Positions 28,207 through 36,582 are shown, numbered from the stretch's first letter. The stretch is DNA of 64,000 bases from Hymenobacter lapidiphilus (GCF_013377885.1 NZ_JABKAU010000009.1:62001-126000), one strand, 5' to 3'. Numbers and translations: made by a program. Notes: generated by a model from the sequence alone, not told the origin.

Positions 28207-28221
28207 GCCAGCCCAATTCCT

Positions 28222-28593
28222 ATGAAATCGTTTTTTATCCTCTTCCTGCTGATTTTCGTGCTGGCCAGCCTAGCTCAATTGCTACTGCCGTGGTGGGTGG
28301 TGGGGCCGCTGTGCCTGGGGCTGGCGGCTTGGCGGGGCGGTTCAGCCCGGGCCGCTTTCGGGGCCGGGCTGCTGGGCGTGGCGCTCGGCTGGTGGCTGCC
28401 TGCTGCCTGGCTCAACCTCAATGGCGCGGGCTTGCTGGCCAGCCGCGTGGCTACGCTGCTGCCATTGGGCGGTAACTCCTGGCTGCTGGTGCTGGTTAGT
28501 GGTCTGCTGGCCGGTCTGGTGGGCGGCCTAGCGGCTCTGGCCGGCGCGTGGGGGCGGCGGGCCAGCACGCCGGGCATCCATCAGGTTCACTAG
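28222..28593 (+). CDS. Small hydrophobic membrane protein
   Basis: 123-residue protein, nearly all hydrophobic, with about four segments (MKSFFILFLLIFVLASLAQ first) rich in Leu, Gly and Ala. It begins 15 bases after the penicillin acylase stop, so it is probably in the same transcript. No motif is recognised. Similar tiny membrane proteins often follow envelope enzymes in these genomes, but a link is inference. Confidence 0.65.
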   Translation: MKSFFILFLLIFVLASLAQLLLPWWVVGPLCLGLAAWRGGSARAAFGAGLLGVALGWWLPAAWLNLNGAGLLASRVATLLPLGGNSWLLVLVSGLLAGLVGGLAALAGAWGRRASTPGIHQVH

Positions 28594-28618
28594 TTCTTCC
28601 ACCAAAACATATTCCAGT

Positions 28619-29275
28619 ATGGCGAACCTACTCACGCTTAAGGCCACCCTACGTTACACCAGCCCGCCGGTATGGCGGCGCCTGACGGTGCCCGATACGC
28701 TCACGTTCTGGGAACTGCATTTCGCGCTCCAGATTTTGTTTGACTGGGAAAGCTACCACCTGTTCGAGTTTCGCCAGCACACGCGCGGCGCTACCCGGTT
28801 CCGGGCGGGTTCTCCCTCACTAGGGGCCGAAGACCCGCTGTTTGACGATGAGCCAGCACCCCAGGACCCGCGCACAGTGCCGTTGAACGCCATTCTGACC
28901 GCGCCCACCAATCAGTTGACCTACACCTACGATTTCGGGGATGACTGGCAGCACGACATAGTGGTGGAGCAGGTGACAGCCCTGGTCCCGGCAGCGCCCG
29001 CGCCGGCCATACAGTGCTTGGGCGGCAAGCGCGCGGCCCCGCTCGAAGACATGGGCGGCATCCCGGGCTATGAGCAGCTGCTCGACCTGCTGGCCAAAAA
29101 GGCCGCTGGCAAGCGCAAGCGCATGCCCAGCGAGTATGCCGGGCTGGGCAAGTTCGACCCCGATGCGTTCGACCTGGCGCGCTACAACCATAACCTGACC
29201 TTTATGCCCCAAATTGTGGCCGAACAAAACCGACTGCTGGCCGCCCACCAAGCACGACGCCCGGCAGCCGATTAA
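28619..29275 (+). CDS. Plasmid pRiA4b ORF-3-like protein
   Basis: 218-residue protein with the pRiA4b ORF-3 domain (PF07929): LKATLRYTSPPVWRRLTVPD, TFWELHFALQILFDWESYHL, TYTYDFGDDWQHDIVVEQV, then CLGGKRAAPLEDMGGIPGYE. These are the landmark blocks of the family, which is widespread on plasmids and chromosomes and has no proven activity. A Lys-rich stretch AKKAAGKRKRMPSE follows. It starts 26 bases after the small membrane protein and may be the last gene of that transcript. No mobile-element remnants surround it. Confidence 0.88.
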   Translation: MANLLTLKATLRYTSPPVWRRLTVPDTLTFWELHFALQILFDWESYHLFEFRQHTRGATRFRAGSPSLGAEDPLFDDEPAPQDPRTVPLNAILTAPTNQLTYTYDFGDDWQHDIVVEQVTALVPAAPAPAIQCLGGKRAAPLEDMGGIPGYEQLLDLLAKKAAGKRKRMPSEYAGLGKFDPDAFDLARYNHNLTFMPQIVAEQNRLLAAHQARRPAAD

Positions 29276-29304
29276 CCGCTCTACTGAAGCCTGCGGTCTG
29301 GCCG

Positions 29305-30540
29305 CTAAAACTGCGAAATGAATGCATAGGCTTGCAGGGTGTAGACCGGAGCGGCACTGAAGTGGGTGCCGCCCTGGATAGGCCATAGCTCGACATTGGT
29401 AGCGCCGCGGGCACGCATGGCCTTGTAGGCGTCTTCCGAGTTGAAGAAGGGTACGTAGTCATCCTGGGTGCCGTGGAACAGGGCCAGCGGAGCACGCGGC
29501 TGCCAGTCGTACACGTCGTTGGCGGTTAGCGTGGCCGTCAGGGCCAGGTCGGAGTTGGTGAGCACGGCCTGGCGGAAGGTAGGCGCGAACAGTTCGGCGG
29601 CCTGCCGGGGCACGGCGCTGAACGGGTCGGCCTGCAGGCGGTTGGCGTAGGGCTGCTGATAGTAGTAGCTGAGTGGGCGGTTCAGCTGATACACCCGGTC
29701 GTAGGTGCGCAGCACCCACACGTAGGTGCTCAGGAAATTCAGCGGCTCCGTCGAGTTGAGGATGTACTTGGCGAAGGCCGATTTGTGGTAGGCCCCGGCC
29801 CCGGGGGCGCTGGCCGTAACGGGCAGCGTGGCCGCATACTTTTCTTCCAGCAGTTGGTGCAGCGCCATCGTGGCGTAGCCGCCCTCGGAGTAGCCGAGCA
29901 GGAAGTTTTTCTGGTTGATGTTGATTTTCTGCTGTTCGCAGAACTCGCGGGTGGCCCGCAACATATCGGCCGAGGCCGAGGCCAGCGAGGCGCCGTGCTC
30001 GTAGGGGTGCGGCAGGGCCTTAGAGGCGCCGTAGCCCAGGTAGTCGGGGGCCGACACCACGTAGCCCGTGGCCGCCAGCACCGACACGGCCGACCAGATT
30101 TCGCTGCGGGAGCTGTAATACGAGGGGGCGCGGTTTTCCTCGTCGGGCTGCAGCGTGCCGTGCTGGTAGCTGATGACGGGCACCGCCGCCGGGGCTACCG
30201 GCACCAGCACCGCGCCCGAGGCCGTTACCGCCTGCCCGTCGGTGCTGCGGGTGGTGTAGGTGAGGCGGTACACCCGCACCGGATAGCGGGCCAACGCGCC
30301 CACCAGCGGAATATCTGCTACCCGCGCCGCCAGCTCGGCCGGGGTGTACTCGCCAATAAGGCTGCTGCCCACCAGCACCGGCGCGGGCGGCGCCACCGGC
30401 GGCGGAGAAGTGGGCGGGGCTACAACGGTAGGCTCGGGCGAGTTGCTCTTGCAGCCAGGTGCTACGCCGAGCAGCGTCAGCCACAGCAGCGCCACGGCCC
30501 AGCCGGATACGGAAGAACGAAAAATACGGGTATTCAGCAC
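29305..30540 (-). CDS. Lipase-like alpha/beta-hydrolase lipoprotein
   Basis: 411-residue exported alpha/beta hydrolase related to secretory lipases. It starts with a GTG at 30540 (MLNTRIFRSSVSG), followed by a hydrophobic segment and a lipobox-like VAPGC, then a Pro/Val-rich linker. The nucleophile elbow is GYSEGGY (Ser218). The acid is likely in FHGTQDDYVPF and the His in GGTHFSAAP near the C-terminus. QHGTLQPDEENRAPSY may help form the oxyanion hole. Probably an outer-membrane-anchored esterase or lipase. The neighbouring regulator pair is divergent. Confidence 0.85.
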   Translation of the reverse strand: MLNTRIFRSSVSGWAVALLWLTLLGVAPGCKSNSPEPTVVAPPTSPPPVAPPAPVLVGSSLIGEYTPAELAARVADIPLVGALARYPVRVYRLTYTTRSTDGQAVTASGAVLVPVAPAAVPVISYQHGTLQPDEENRAPSYYSSRSEIWSAVSVLAATGYVVSAPDYLGYGASKALPHPYEHGASLASASADMLRATREFCEQQKININQKNFLLGYSEGGYATMALHQLLEEKYAATLPVTASAPGAGAYHKSAFAKYILNSTEPLNFLSTYVWVLRTYDRVYQLNRPLSYYYQQPYANRLQADPFSAVPRQAAELFAPTFRQAVLTNSDLALTATLTANDVYDWQPRAPLALFHGTQDDYVPFFNSEDAYKAMRARGATNVELWPIQGGTHFSAAPVYTLQAYAFISQF

Positions 30541-30644
30541 AAAGGGGCGGGTTGATTGTCAGTCGAACCCACCCAACGCAGTCCGTTCCCTCCCTGTTCC
30601 GATAGAGGCTGGAGAAGCCGATTTTACATTCCAGCCAAAATTAT

Positions 30645-30667
30645 AGTTGTATAACTAATAAATTAGT
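30645..30667. promoter_or_regulatory. Candidate BlaI-type operator, two overlapping palindromes
   Basis: AGTTgtatAACT (30645-30656) overlaps ACTAATaaATTAGT (30654-30667). Both are dyads in an AT-rich patch that is exceptional here. They lie between a TTG (30647) and a TATTTG (30672-30677) that could be promoter elements, and about 70-90 bases before the BlaI-type ATG. Autoregulation by the adjacent repressor is inferred. Confidence 0.5.
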
Positions 30668-30735
30668 TTAATATTTGATTCACCAGTTTACCCGGACTAT
30701 TGCCCGAAAACCAATCACCAAAAACCAACCACCCC

Positions 30736-31167
30736 ATGCCCGACCCTACTTTTCCTGAGCTGACCCGCGCCGAAGAGCAGGTGATGCAGGTGCTCTGGCA
30801 GCACGGCCCCGCCTTCGTGAAGGATGTGGTGCCCGCGCTGCCCGAACCGCGCCCGGCCGTCACCACGGTGTCCACCATTATCCGCATTCTGGAGCAGAAG
30901 GGCTTTGTGGGCCACGAGGCCTTCGGGCGCACCCACCGCTACCACGCCCTGGTGGCCCGCGACGAGTACCGGCGCTTCTCGCTGGGCAAACTGCTGGGCG
31001 GCTACTTCGGCGGATCGTTCAGCCGGTTGGTATCGTTTTTCGCCCAGGAAGAAAACCTCGACGCCGCGCAGCTGGAAGAGCTGCTACGCCACGCCCAACC
31101 CACCACCCCCAACGTCCCGCCCGATGCTACCGACCCTGCCTCCGACCACGACGGCCGCCCTGCTTAG
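30736..31167 (+). CDS. blaI: BlaI/MecI/CopY-type repressor
   Basis: 143-residue winged-helix repressor. It starts at ATG 30736 (MPDPTFPELTRAEEQVMQVL) and has the family pattern: LTRAEEQVMQVLWQHGPAFV, VTTVSTIIRILEQKGFVGHE (recognition helix), FGRTHRYHALVARDEYRR, then a C-terminal dimerisation helix pair. In related systems the repressor is cleaved or released when the M56 partner senses a signal. The partner gene overlaps its 3' end by 44 bases, so the two are translationally coupled. The regulated genes besides itself are not evident here. Confidence 0.9.
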   Translation: MPDPTFPELTRAEEQVMQVLWQHGPAFVKDVVPALPEPRPAVTTVSTIIRILEQKGFVGHEAFGRTHRYHALVARDEYRRFSLGKLLGGYFGGSFSRLVSFFAQEENLDAAQLEELLRHAQPTTPNVPPDATDPASDHDGRPA

Positions 31168-32809
31168 CTGGGGCCTGCAAAGCACGCTGGTGCTGGGCGC
31201 GGGCTGGCTGCTGTACCGCTTCGCGCTGCAACAGGAACGGTTTTTCGACTTCAACCGGCGCTTCTTGCTGGTGCTACCCTGGGTGGCGCTGCTGCTCCCG
31301 CCGCTACTCTCGGCACTGGGCCCAACACTAGGCGAATGGCTGAACGGCTGGCTACCGGCCCCCGCAGCCGGTGGCGTGGGGCTGCTGAACGGCGGTTTGC
31401 TGCCGTTGACCGTCACGGTGCGGGAGCTAAGTCAGAACCCGACGGCCGATCAGTTGCCCTGGCTGCTAGGACTGTACGGGGCCGGGGTGCTGCTAGAGCT
31501 GCTGCGCCTGGCGGGCCAACTGCTGCACCTGCACCGCAGCACCCGCCACTTCCCCCGCGAAGTCCGGCCCGATTGTGTGCTGGTTTGCACTGGGGGGCAG
31601 CGGCCCGTCAGCTCGTTTGGCCGCTTGATTTTTTGGGATGAAACCGCCCCGCTCGCGCCGGCCGAGATTCGGGCCGTGCTGGCCCACGAGCTGGCCCACG
31701 TGCGCGGCCACCACACCCACGAGCGGCTGTTGCTGGAAGTAGCGCGGGTGCTGCTCTGGCCGGTGCCCTTCGCGCATCTGCTGCCCCCGGCCCTAACCCA
31801 AATTCACGAGTTTCTGGCCGATGCCGCCGCCGTGCGCTCGGCTGCCCACGCCCCGGCCATTGCCACCGCCTATCCGTCGCTGCTGGCGCGTCTGGCGCTG
31901 GGCCCACTCCGCCCCGACTTACCCCTGGCCCATTCGTTTACTTCTTCATTCACTTTAACCCGCATTCGTATGCTAACGACTTCCGCCCCCCGCCGCCGTT
32001 GGAAACGCTGGCTCCCGCTGCCCGTAGCGACCGGCCTGCTGCTCGGTTTAGCTGCCTGCAACAAGGAGTTCATTACTCCGCCACCACCGCCGCCGCCGGC
32101 CGTTTATACCTACGTGGAGCAGATGCCCCAATACGCTGGGGGTATGGCTCAGTTGATGAGCGACTTGGGTAAGACCATCCAGTACCCGGCCGCCGCGCTG
32201 GCCGCCAAAGCGCAGGGCCGAACTTTCGTGCGGTTTATCGTAGGTACCGATGGTACTGTGCAGGCGGCCGAGATTACGCAGGGTGCGGCCAAACCTGGCA
32301 TGAGCCCGGAGGTAGCCCGACAGTTCGATGAGGCCGCCCTGAAAGCCGTGCGCAGCCTGCCCGGCAAGTGGACACCGGGCCAACAGAACGGCAAGGTGCT
32401 ACCGGTTTACTATACCATCCCGATTACGTTCGCGAACGAGGGGTTTACAGATGCCGCCTCGCCATTGCCATCACCGCCGCCGCCGCCAGCGGCCCGGCCC
32501 AGTTCCGGCGACGCGCCGGGCGCGGATACCCGGCCAACGGTGCGGCCCGGACGAGTTAGTTACATTGCCATTCATATACCTGGCTCCCAGCCCGTCCCAA
32601 ACCTCCAGCCGGGCGACAATTACTCTGAGCAACTTATCTCTGATCAAATTAAAAAAACCAACAATACGCCCGCTGCGCTGGCGACGAGGAAAAACAGCCG
32701 GAGCTACATATATCTCATCGTGGGGGCCGATAGTAAAATCCAGGCCGTTGAGGTGCAAAAGAATGCGGACAAGTATGCCCCTACAATCTTTAAAAATATA
32801 ACCCGATAG
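31124..32809 (+). CDS. BlaR1/M56-type membrane metallopeptidase with TonB-like C-terminus
   Basis: 561-residue sensor-peptidase. N-terminal membrane helices (about residues 10-75 and 110-130) surround a gluzincin site HELAHVRGHHTHE near residue 190, with a later Glu in IHEFLADAAAV. A further helix (about 290-310) precedes a Pro-rich linker. A TonB C-terminal-like domain follows (about 350-450; GRTFVRFIVGTDGTVQAAEI, LPGKWTPGQQNG). A second Pro-rich linker then leads to a shorter second copy (SRSYIYLIVGADSKIQAVEV) that stops early. Overlaps the BlaI-type gene by 44 bases. In Bacteroidota these proteins often have TonB tails in place of a penicillin sensor, so the signal is unknown. Confidence 0.85.
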   Translation: MLPTLPPTTTAALLSWGLQSTLVLGAGWLLYRFALQQERFFDFNRRFLLVLPWVALLLPPLLSALGPTLGEWLNGWLPAPAAGGVGLLNGGLLPLTVTVRELSQNPTADQLPWLLGLYGAGVLLELLRLAGQLLHLHRSTRHFPREVRPDCVLVCTGGQRPVSSFGRLIFWDETAPLAPAEIRAVLAHELAHVRGHHTHERLLLEVARVLLWPVPFAHLLPPALTQIHEFLADAAAVRSAAHAPAIATAYPSLLARLALGPLRPDLPLAHSFTSSFTLTRIRMLTTSAPRRRWKRWLPLPVATGLLLGLAACNKEFITPPPPPPPAVYTYVEQMPQYAGGMAQLMSDLGKTIQYPAAALAAKAQGRTFVRFIVGTDGTVQAAEITQGAAKPGMSPEVARQFDEAALKAVRSLPGKWTPGQQNGKVLPVYYTIPITFANEGFTDAASPLPSPPPPPAARPSSGDAPGADTRPTVRPGRVSYIAIHIPGSQPVPNLQPGDNYSEQLISDQIKKTNNTPAALATRKNSRSYIYLIVGADSKIQAVEVQKNADKYAPTIFKNITR

Positions 32810-32929
32810 ACTGCCAGGGTCACCCTAAACGCGGTGCGTACCCTGCCCGGCAAGTGGACACCAAGCCGACAGAACGGGCAGGCCGTAGCCGTGCAGTACA
32901 ATGTTTGCATCACTTTCGCACTAAACTAA
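32810..32929 (+). pseudogene. In-frame remainder of a second TonB-like domain
   Basis: Reading straight through the TAG at 32807-32809 in the same frame gives 39 more codons before TAA at 32927-32929. They contain LNAVRTLPGKWTPSRQNGQA and end in VCITFALN. This matches the end of the first TonB-like domain of the same gene (LKAVRSLPGKWTPGQQNG, then ITFANE). The stop therefore removes the end of a duplicated domain. It could be a true nonsense mutation, a sequencing error or a tolerated truncation. Confidence 0.75.
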
Positions 32930-32954
32930 CTTCTGATGGCCATTCAGCCAGCCT

Positions 32955-32988
32955 AAAACGCCGCCCGAGATGCCTCGGGCGGCGTTTT
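32955..32988 (+). terminator. Perfect 15-bp hairpin terminator
   Basis: Stem 32955-32969 with 32974-32988 around ATGC, starting AAAACGCCGCC and ending in TTTT. It lies 25 bases after the TAA at 32929, not after the earlier TAG, so the original 3' end of the gene was probably there. Confidence 0.88.
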
Positions 32989-33087
32989 GTTTGGTGTTTT
33001 AGCTGCTGCTGGTTGGCTTGCGGTTGAAAGTAAGCTGCAAAAGCCGCACCTTCGTAGTTCCATTCGCCTTCAATTCCCGTTGTTTTA

Positions 33088-34125
33088 GTGGCTTACCTCT
33101 CGACCCTTACCCGCCTCACGGCCCCCGCACTGGCTGCCCTGGGCCTTGCCTTCTCTCTTGCTGCGCTACCCGGCTGCGGCTCGCGCTCGGCCACCGACTC
33201 CGAAGCCGCCACTCTGGCCGCCGACTCGGTGCAGCAGCCCGTCGTGGTTGATTCGGCCGCGCTGCAGCGCCTGGCCATGCGCCGCGACTCGCTCAAGGCC
33301 GACTCGATTGTGAAGGTGAGCGGGCAGCTGCCGGGCGCCATTCTGCCGGGCAAGCGCATTGTGGCTTTCTATGGCAACATCCGCTCGAAGGGCATGGGCA
33401 TTCTGGGCCGCGAGCCCAAGGAGCAGATGTTTCGGAAGCTGAAAAAGGTGCTGGGCGAGTGGCAGGCCGCCGACCCCAGCCGCCCCGTGCAGGGTGCCAT
33501 CCACAACGTCACCATCACGGCCCAGGGCACCGCTGGCAAAGACGGTAAGTGGCGCCTGATGAACTCTAAAGCCACTATTGAGGAGGTTATCAGCTGGGGA
33601 AAGGAGCACAATGTAATTGTGTTCCTCGATGTGCAGCCGGGCCACAGTACCCTGCAGGCCGAGCTGCCTAAGCTGGAGCAGTACCTCAAAGACCCCATCG
33701 TTCACCTGGGCATCGACCCCGAGTTTTCGCTGGCTACCATGCCCGGCGTGCGCCCGAACCAGAAAATCGGCACGCTCGACGCTAAGGATATCAACTTCAC
33801 CATCAATTTCCTGGCGCGCATCGTGAGCGAGAATAAGCTCCCGCCCAAGGTGCTCACCGTGCACCGCTTCACCCGCAAAATGGTGAGCAACTACAAAAAC
33901 ATCAAGCTCGACCCGCGCGTGCAGGTGGTGATGCACATGGACGGCCACGGCGACCCCGTGCTGAAGAAGGACTCCTACAAGGCGTACGTCGCCAACGAGC
34001 CCGTGCAGTACACCGGATTCAAAATCTTCTACGAGTACGACGCCCGGCCCAAGCCCCACCACATCATGACGCCCTCGGAGGTTATTGCCCTCACGCCTTC
34101 GCCGCTTTATATCCAGTACCAGTAA
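33088..34125 (+). CDS. Exported lipoprotein of unknown family, TIM-barrel-like
   Basis: 345-residue lipoprotein. It starts with a GTG at 33088 (MAYLSTLTRLTAPALAALGL), and the signal ends at LPGC. After a Ser/Ala/Asp-rich linker comes a compact domain with RIVAFYGNIRSKGMGILG, VIVFLDVQPGHSTLQAEL, VHLGIDPEFSL, KVLTVHRFTRKMV, VQVVMHMDGHGDP and FKIFYEYDARPK. The regular beta-strand/acid pattern resembles a TIM barrel such as a glycosidase or deacetylase, but I cannot name the family. Conserved-looking acids (DVQPGHS, GIDPEF, HMDGHGD) suggest an active site. Monocistronic between two hairpins. Confidence 0.75.
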   Translation: MAYLSTLTRLTAPALAALGLAFSLAALPGCGSRSATDSEAATLAADSVQQPVVVDSAALQRLAMRRDSLKADSIVKVSGQLPGAILPGKRIVAFYGNIRSKGMGILGREPKEQMFRKLKKVLGEWQAADPSRPVQGAIHNVTITAQGTAGKDGKWRLMNSKATIEEVISWGKEHNVIVFLDVQPGHSTLQAELPKLEQYLKDPIVHLGIDPEFSLATMPGVRPNQKIGTLDAKDINFTINFLARIVSENKLPPKVLTVHRFTRKMVSNYKNIKLDPRVQVVMHMDGHGDPVLKKDSYKAYVANEPVQYTGFKIFYEYDARPKPHHIMTPSEVIALTPSPLYIQYQ

Positions 34126-34202
34126 GCGGTAGATAAGCGAACCGGCGCGACGAAAGCCACCACGCAACAGTGGTGCTCTCATCAGGCGCTCGACTACGAT
34201 TC

Positions 34203-34246
34203 AAAGCAAACGCCCCTGACGTTGTTACGTCGGGGGCGTTTGCTTT
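34203..34246. terminator. 19-bp hairpin between convergent genes
   Basis: Stem 34203-34221 with 34228-34246, one G-T pair, flanked by AAAG and CTTTT. Serves the exported lipoprotein gene and the convergent BLUF gene. Confidence 0.85.
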
Positions 34247-34274
34247 TAGGAGAGGCTCAGGTAGCGGCAGGATT

Positions 34275-34718
34275 TCAGCACGGCAGCTCATCGGGGCGCG
34301 AGTCGGCAAATTCGCGCAGCAGGTTTAGCAGCTCGTCGTCAGCCTCGGCATTGGCGAGGGCAGCGGCCAGGAAATCGGGCTCGTTGGGGTTGGCGTAGCC
34401 GGCCAGAAAGTGCAAGGCGGCCGAATCCAGCATCCGGAAGCCCATGGCCCACTCGCCGAACAGCCGCTGCTCAATGGAGCCGGCAGCCAGCTTAACGACA
34501 TTGCGGTGCCGCGAATCCTGCTCGATTATGGTGAACAAGGCCTCTACCTGCGGCTGGCTGCCCTCCAGTACCTGAATAATATCTCCCTCGCCGCCGTAGA
34601 TGAGTATGCCCGTCAGGCCCAGCCGGCTGTTTTTGGCGCGCCACCACACCAGAAACTGTTGCAAATCGGCGGGACTAAATGCGACAGTGGCAATGCTCGT
34701 ATAAACCAGATGATACAT
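34275..34718 (-). CDS. BLUF-domain blue-light sensor
   Basis: 147-residue single-domain flavin photoreceptor. The FAD-contacting residues match AppA/YcgF-type BLUF domains: Tyr6 (LVYTS), Asn30 (RAKNSRLGLTGILIY), Gln49 (IIQVLEG), and Trp90/Met92 (GEWAMGF). The C-terminal 45 residues form a short helical extension that may act as the output. Short BLUF proteins usually signal through a partner; no cyclic-di-GMP domain is fused. Start at ATG 34718. It is isolated, with no regulator next to it, so the partner must be elsewhere. Confidence 0.93.
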   Translation of the reverse strand: MYHLVYTSIATVAFSPADLQQFLVWWRAKNSRLGLTGILIYGGEGDIIQVLEGSQPQVEALFTIIEQDSRHRNVVKLAAGSIEQRLFGEWAMGFRMLDSAALHFLAGYANPNEPDFLAAALANAEADDELLNLLREFADSRPDELPC

Positions 34719-34839
34719 TTGGGGAAGGAAATGGCTCATTACAGGTTGGAAGCCAGAAAAGCATGCGACCCTTATCAAAAAACCGGGCCAGGTAAATACC
34801 TGACGCAAACATAGCATTTCGTTCATACTTTATAGGACG

Positions 34840-34975
34840 TACGCAAAGAGAGTGTAGCGCGAAGCTCCGGTTTCGCGCATCGCTGCTGAAGGTTAACCAA
34901 GTGGGTTCGATTAGGCGCGAAGCTCCGGCTTCGCGCTACGCACTTGCGCAACCCTTTTGCGTATGCTCTGCTTTC
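34840..34975. repeat. Palindromic element, GCGCGAAGC family
   Basis: Two copies of GCGCGAAGCTCCGGnTTCGCGC (34857-34878 and 34914-34935), each a small hairpin, arranged as an overall inverted repeat. Outer arms (TACGCAAAG and CTTTTGCGTA) are also related. A sister element lies at 54861-54983. The rest of the 365-base spacer holds no gene I can support. Confidence 0.7.
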
Positions 34976-35083
34976 TTAACTCCATGCATTGCAAGGAAAA
35001 CCCGAGAATGAGTACCGTTACAGAGACCACAAGGAACCAGTGGTTCTGGCAGGCGACGGGTTTTTGCCCGTACATTTAACCGC

Positions 35084-36427
35084 ATGGCCATTCCTCCTTC
35101 CTCCGCTCTCCTATTAACCCGCGACCAAGTGCTTCGGGCCCTGCGCCAGCTGGACCAGAACGGCCTGCAGATGCCCTTGAGCACCGTATATGACCTCGTG
35201 TACCGGGGCCGGCGCTACGCTCCGCGGCAGGTGGCACAACTGGCTTACCGGCTGGCCACCGGGCAACCCGAAGCCAAGTGGCCGCTACGGGCGGGGGCGC
35301 CCACCAACCAGGCCCTGGAAGCGCTGGATTTCACTATTGCTACCAAGCGCCCCACCCTCGAAAACTCGCCGCTGCTCGACGGCGACGTAGCGGCCCAGCA
35401 GCAGGCGGAGGACCTGTACACCGGCTCGCCCCGCGAAACCGCACCACCCAAAAAAGCACCCGTCAAACCTGTCGCTGCGGAAACGAACGAAGCCACCGCG
35501 CCAGCCGAAGCCCACGAGCCACCGGCCACCTACGAGCGGTCGGCCCCCATGCCTTACACCCCGGAAATGGCGCGGGCCGAGCTATTCCTGGCCGATGAGG
35601 AGCTGACGGCGGCGCGGGCGGCCTTGGCGCGGCGGCGCAACCTGCTGCTGCAGGGCCCACCGGGCACAGGCAAAACCTACCTGGCGCGGCGACTCGCCTG
35701 GCTGGTACAGGGCAGCACCGATACGGCCCGCATCGAGCTGGTGCAGTTTCATCCGAGCTACAGCTACGAGGATTTCGTGCAGGGTTTCCGGCCCGACAGC
35801 CAGGGCGGGTTCCGGCTGCGCGACGGGCTGCTGGTGGAGTTCTGCCGCCGGGCCGCGCAGGAGCCCGAGCAGCCGTATTTCCTGCTGATTGACGAACTGA
35901 ACCGCGGCAACGTGGCGCGCATTTTCGGGGAGCTGCTGCTGTTGCTGGAGGCCGACAAGCGCGGCCCCACCCACGCCGTGCGCCTGCCCTACGCCCCGGC
36001 CGGCAGCCCGCCCTTTTTCGTGCCCGAAAACGTGTTCGTCATCGGCACCATGAACCTGGCCGACCGCAGCCTGGCACCGCTCGATTACGCCTTGCGCCGC
36101 CGCTTCGCCTTCGTGCGTCTGCGGCCCGAATTCGGCAAGCCACTGCGGGCACTGCTGGCGGCCCACGGCGTGCCAGCGGCCCTCACCCAACTGCTCACCA
36201 CCCGCCTCCTCGACCTCAACCAAGCCATTGCCGACGACCCCGAGCTGGGCCCCGATTTCTGCGTGGGCCACAGCTACTTCTGCCAGCCCCCCACCAACCC
36301 CACCGAAGCATTGGAGTGGCTGCGCCTGATTCTGGAGCAGGAAATCGGCCCGCTGCTGGACGACTACTGGCTCGACCAACCCGCCAAGGCCGCCGCCCAG
36401 AAAAAGAAGCTGCTGGCCGGGTTGTAG
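35084..36427 (+). CDS. mcrB: McrB-type AAA+ GTPase of a type IV restriction system
   Basis: 447-residue motor subunit. A short N-terminal domain (about residues 10-75; LLTRDQVLRALRQLDQNG, YRGRRYAPRQVAQLAYRLA) is followed by an Ala/Pro/Glu linker. The AAA+ domain has Walker A GPPGTGKT (191-198), FHPSYSYEDFVQGFRP, the McrB signature YFLLIDELNRGNVARIFGEL and MNLADRSLAPLDYALRRRF. McrB hydrolyses GTP and, with McrC, cleaves DNA carrying modified cytosine. The N-terminal domain is not the E. coli McrB one and probably sets which modification is read. The partner gene follows after a palindromic insertion. Confidence 0.92.
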   Translation: MAIPPSSALLLTRDQVLRALRQLDQNGLQMPLSTVYDLVYRGRRYAPRQVAQLAYRLATGQPEAKWPLRAGAPTNQALEALDFTIATKRPTLENSPLLDGDVAAQQQAEDLYTGSPRETAPPKKAPVKPVAAETNEATAPAEAHEPPATYERSAPMPYTPEMARAELFLADEELTAARAALARRRNLLLQGPPGTGKTYLARRLAWLVQGSTDTARIELVQFHPSYSYEDFVQGFRPDSQGGFRLRDGLLVEFCRRAAQEPEQPYFLLIDELNRGNVARIFGELLLLLEADKRGPTHAVRLPYAPAGSPPFFVPENVFVIGTMNLADRSLAPLDYALRRRFAFVRLRPEFGKPLRALLAAHGVPAALTQLLTTRLLDLNQAIADDPELGPDFCVGHSYFCQPPTNPTEALEWLRLILEQEIGPLLDDYWLDQPAKAAAQKKKLLAGL

Positions 36428-36432
36428 TCAAT

Positions 36433-36570
36433 CCAAGGTACGGAGGTCGATGTAGGGGCGGGGCTTGTCCCCGCCCGCTATTAGACGATTATCGTTAAAC
36501 GAATCTACCGCGGACCGTCCAACGGCGGGCAGGGACAAGCCCTGCCCCTACATCGACCTCCGTACCTTGG
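36433..36570. repeat. Palindromic element, TGTAGGGGCGGGG family, between mcrB and mcrC
   Basis: Best copy in the window: 47-base arms (36433-36479 and 36524-36570) with few mismatches. The symmetry extends beyond the family core into CCAAGGTACGGAGGTCGA. The loop contains ATCGTTAAACGAAT, itself palindromic. It lies 6 bases after the mcrB stop and ends 13 bases before the mcrC ATG. Confidence 0.9.
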
Positions 36571-36582
36571 AGTGGCTTTTTA

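Noticed and set aside
28619..29275. Transposon or plasmid insertion suggested by the pRiA4b ORF-3-like gene
   Set aside because: No terminal repeats, transposase or composition change surround it; the family is common on chromosomes.
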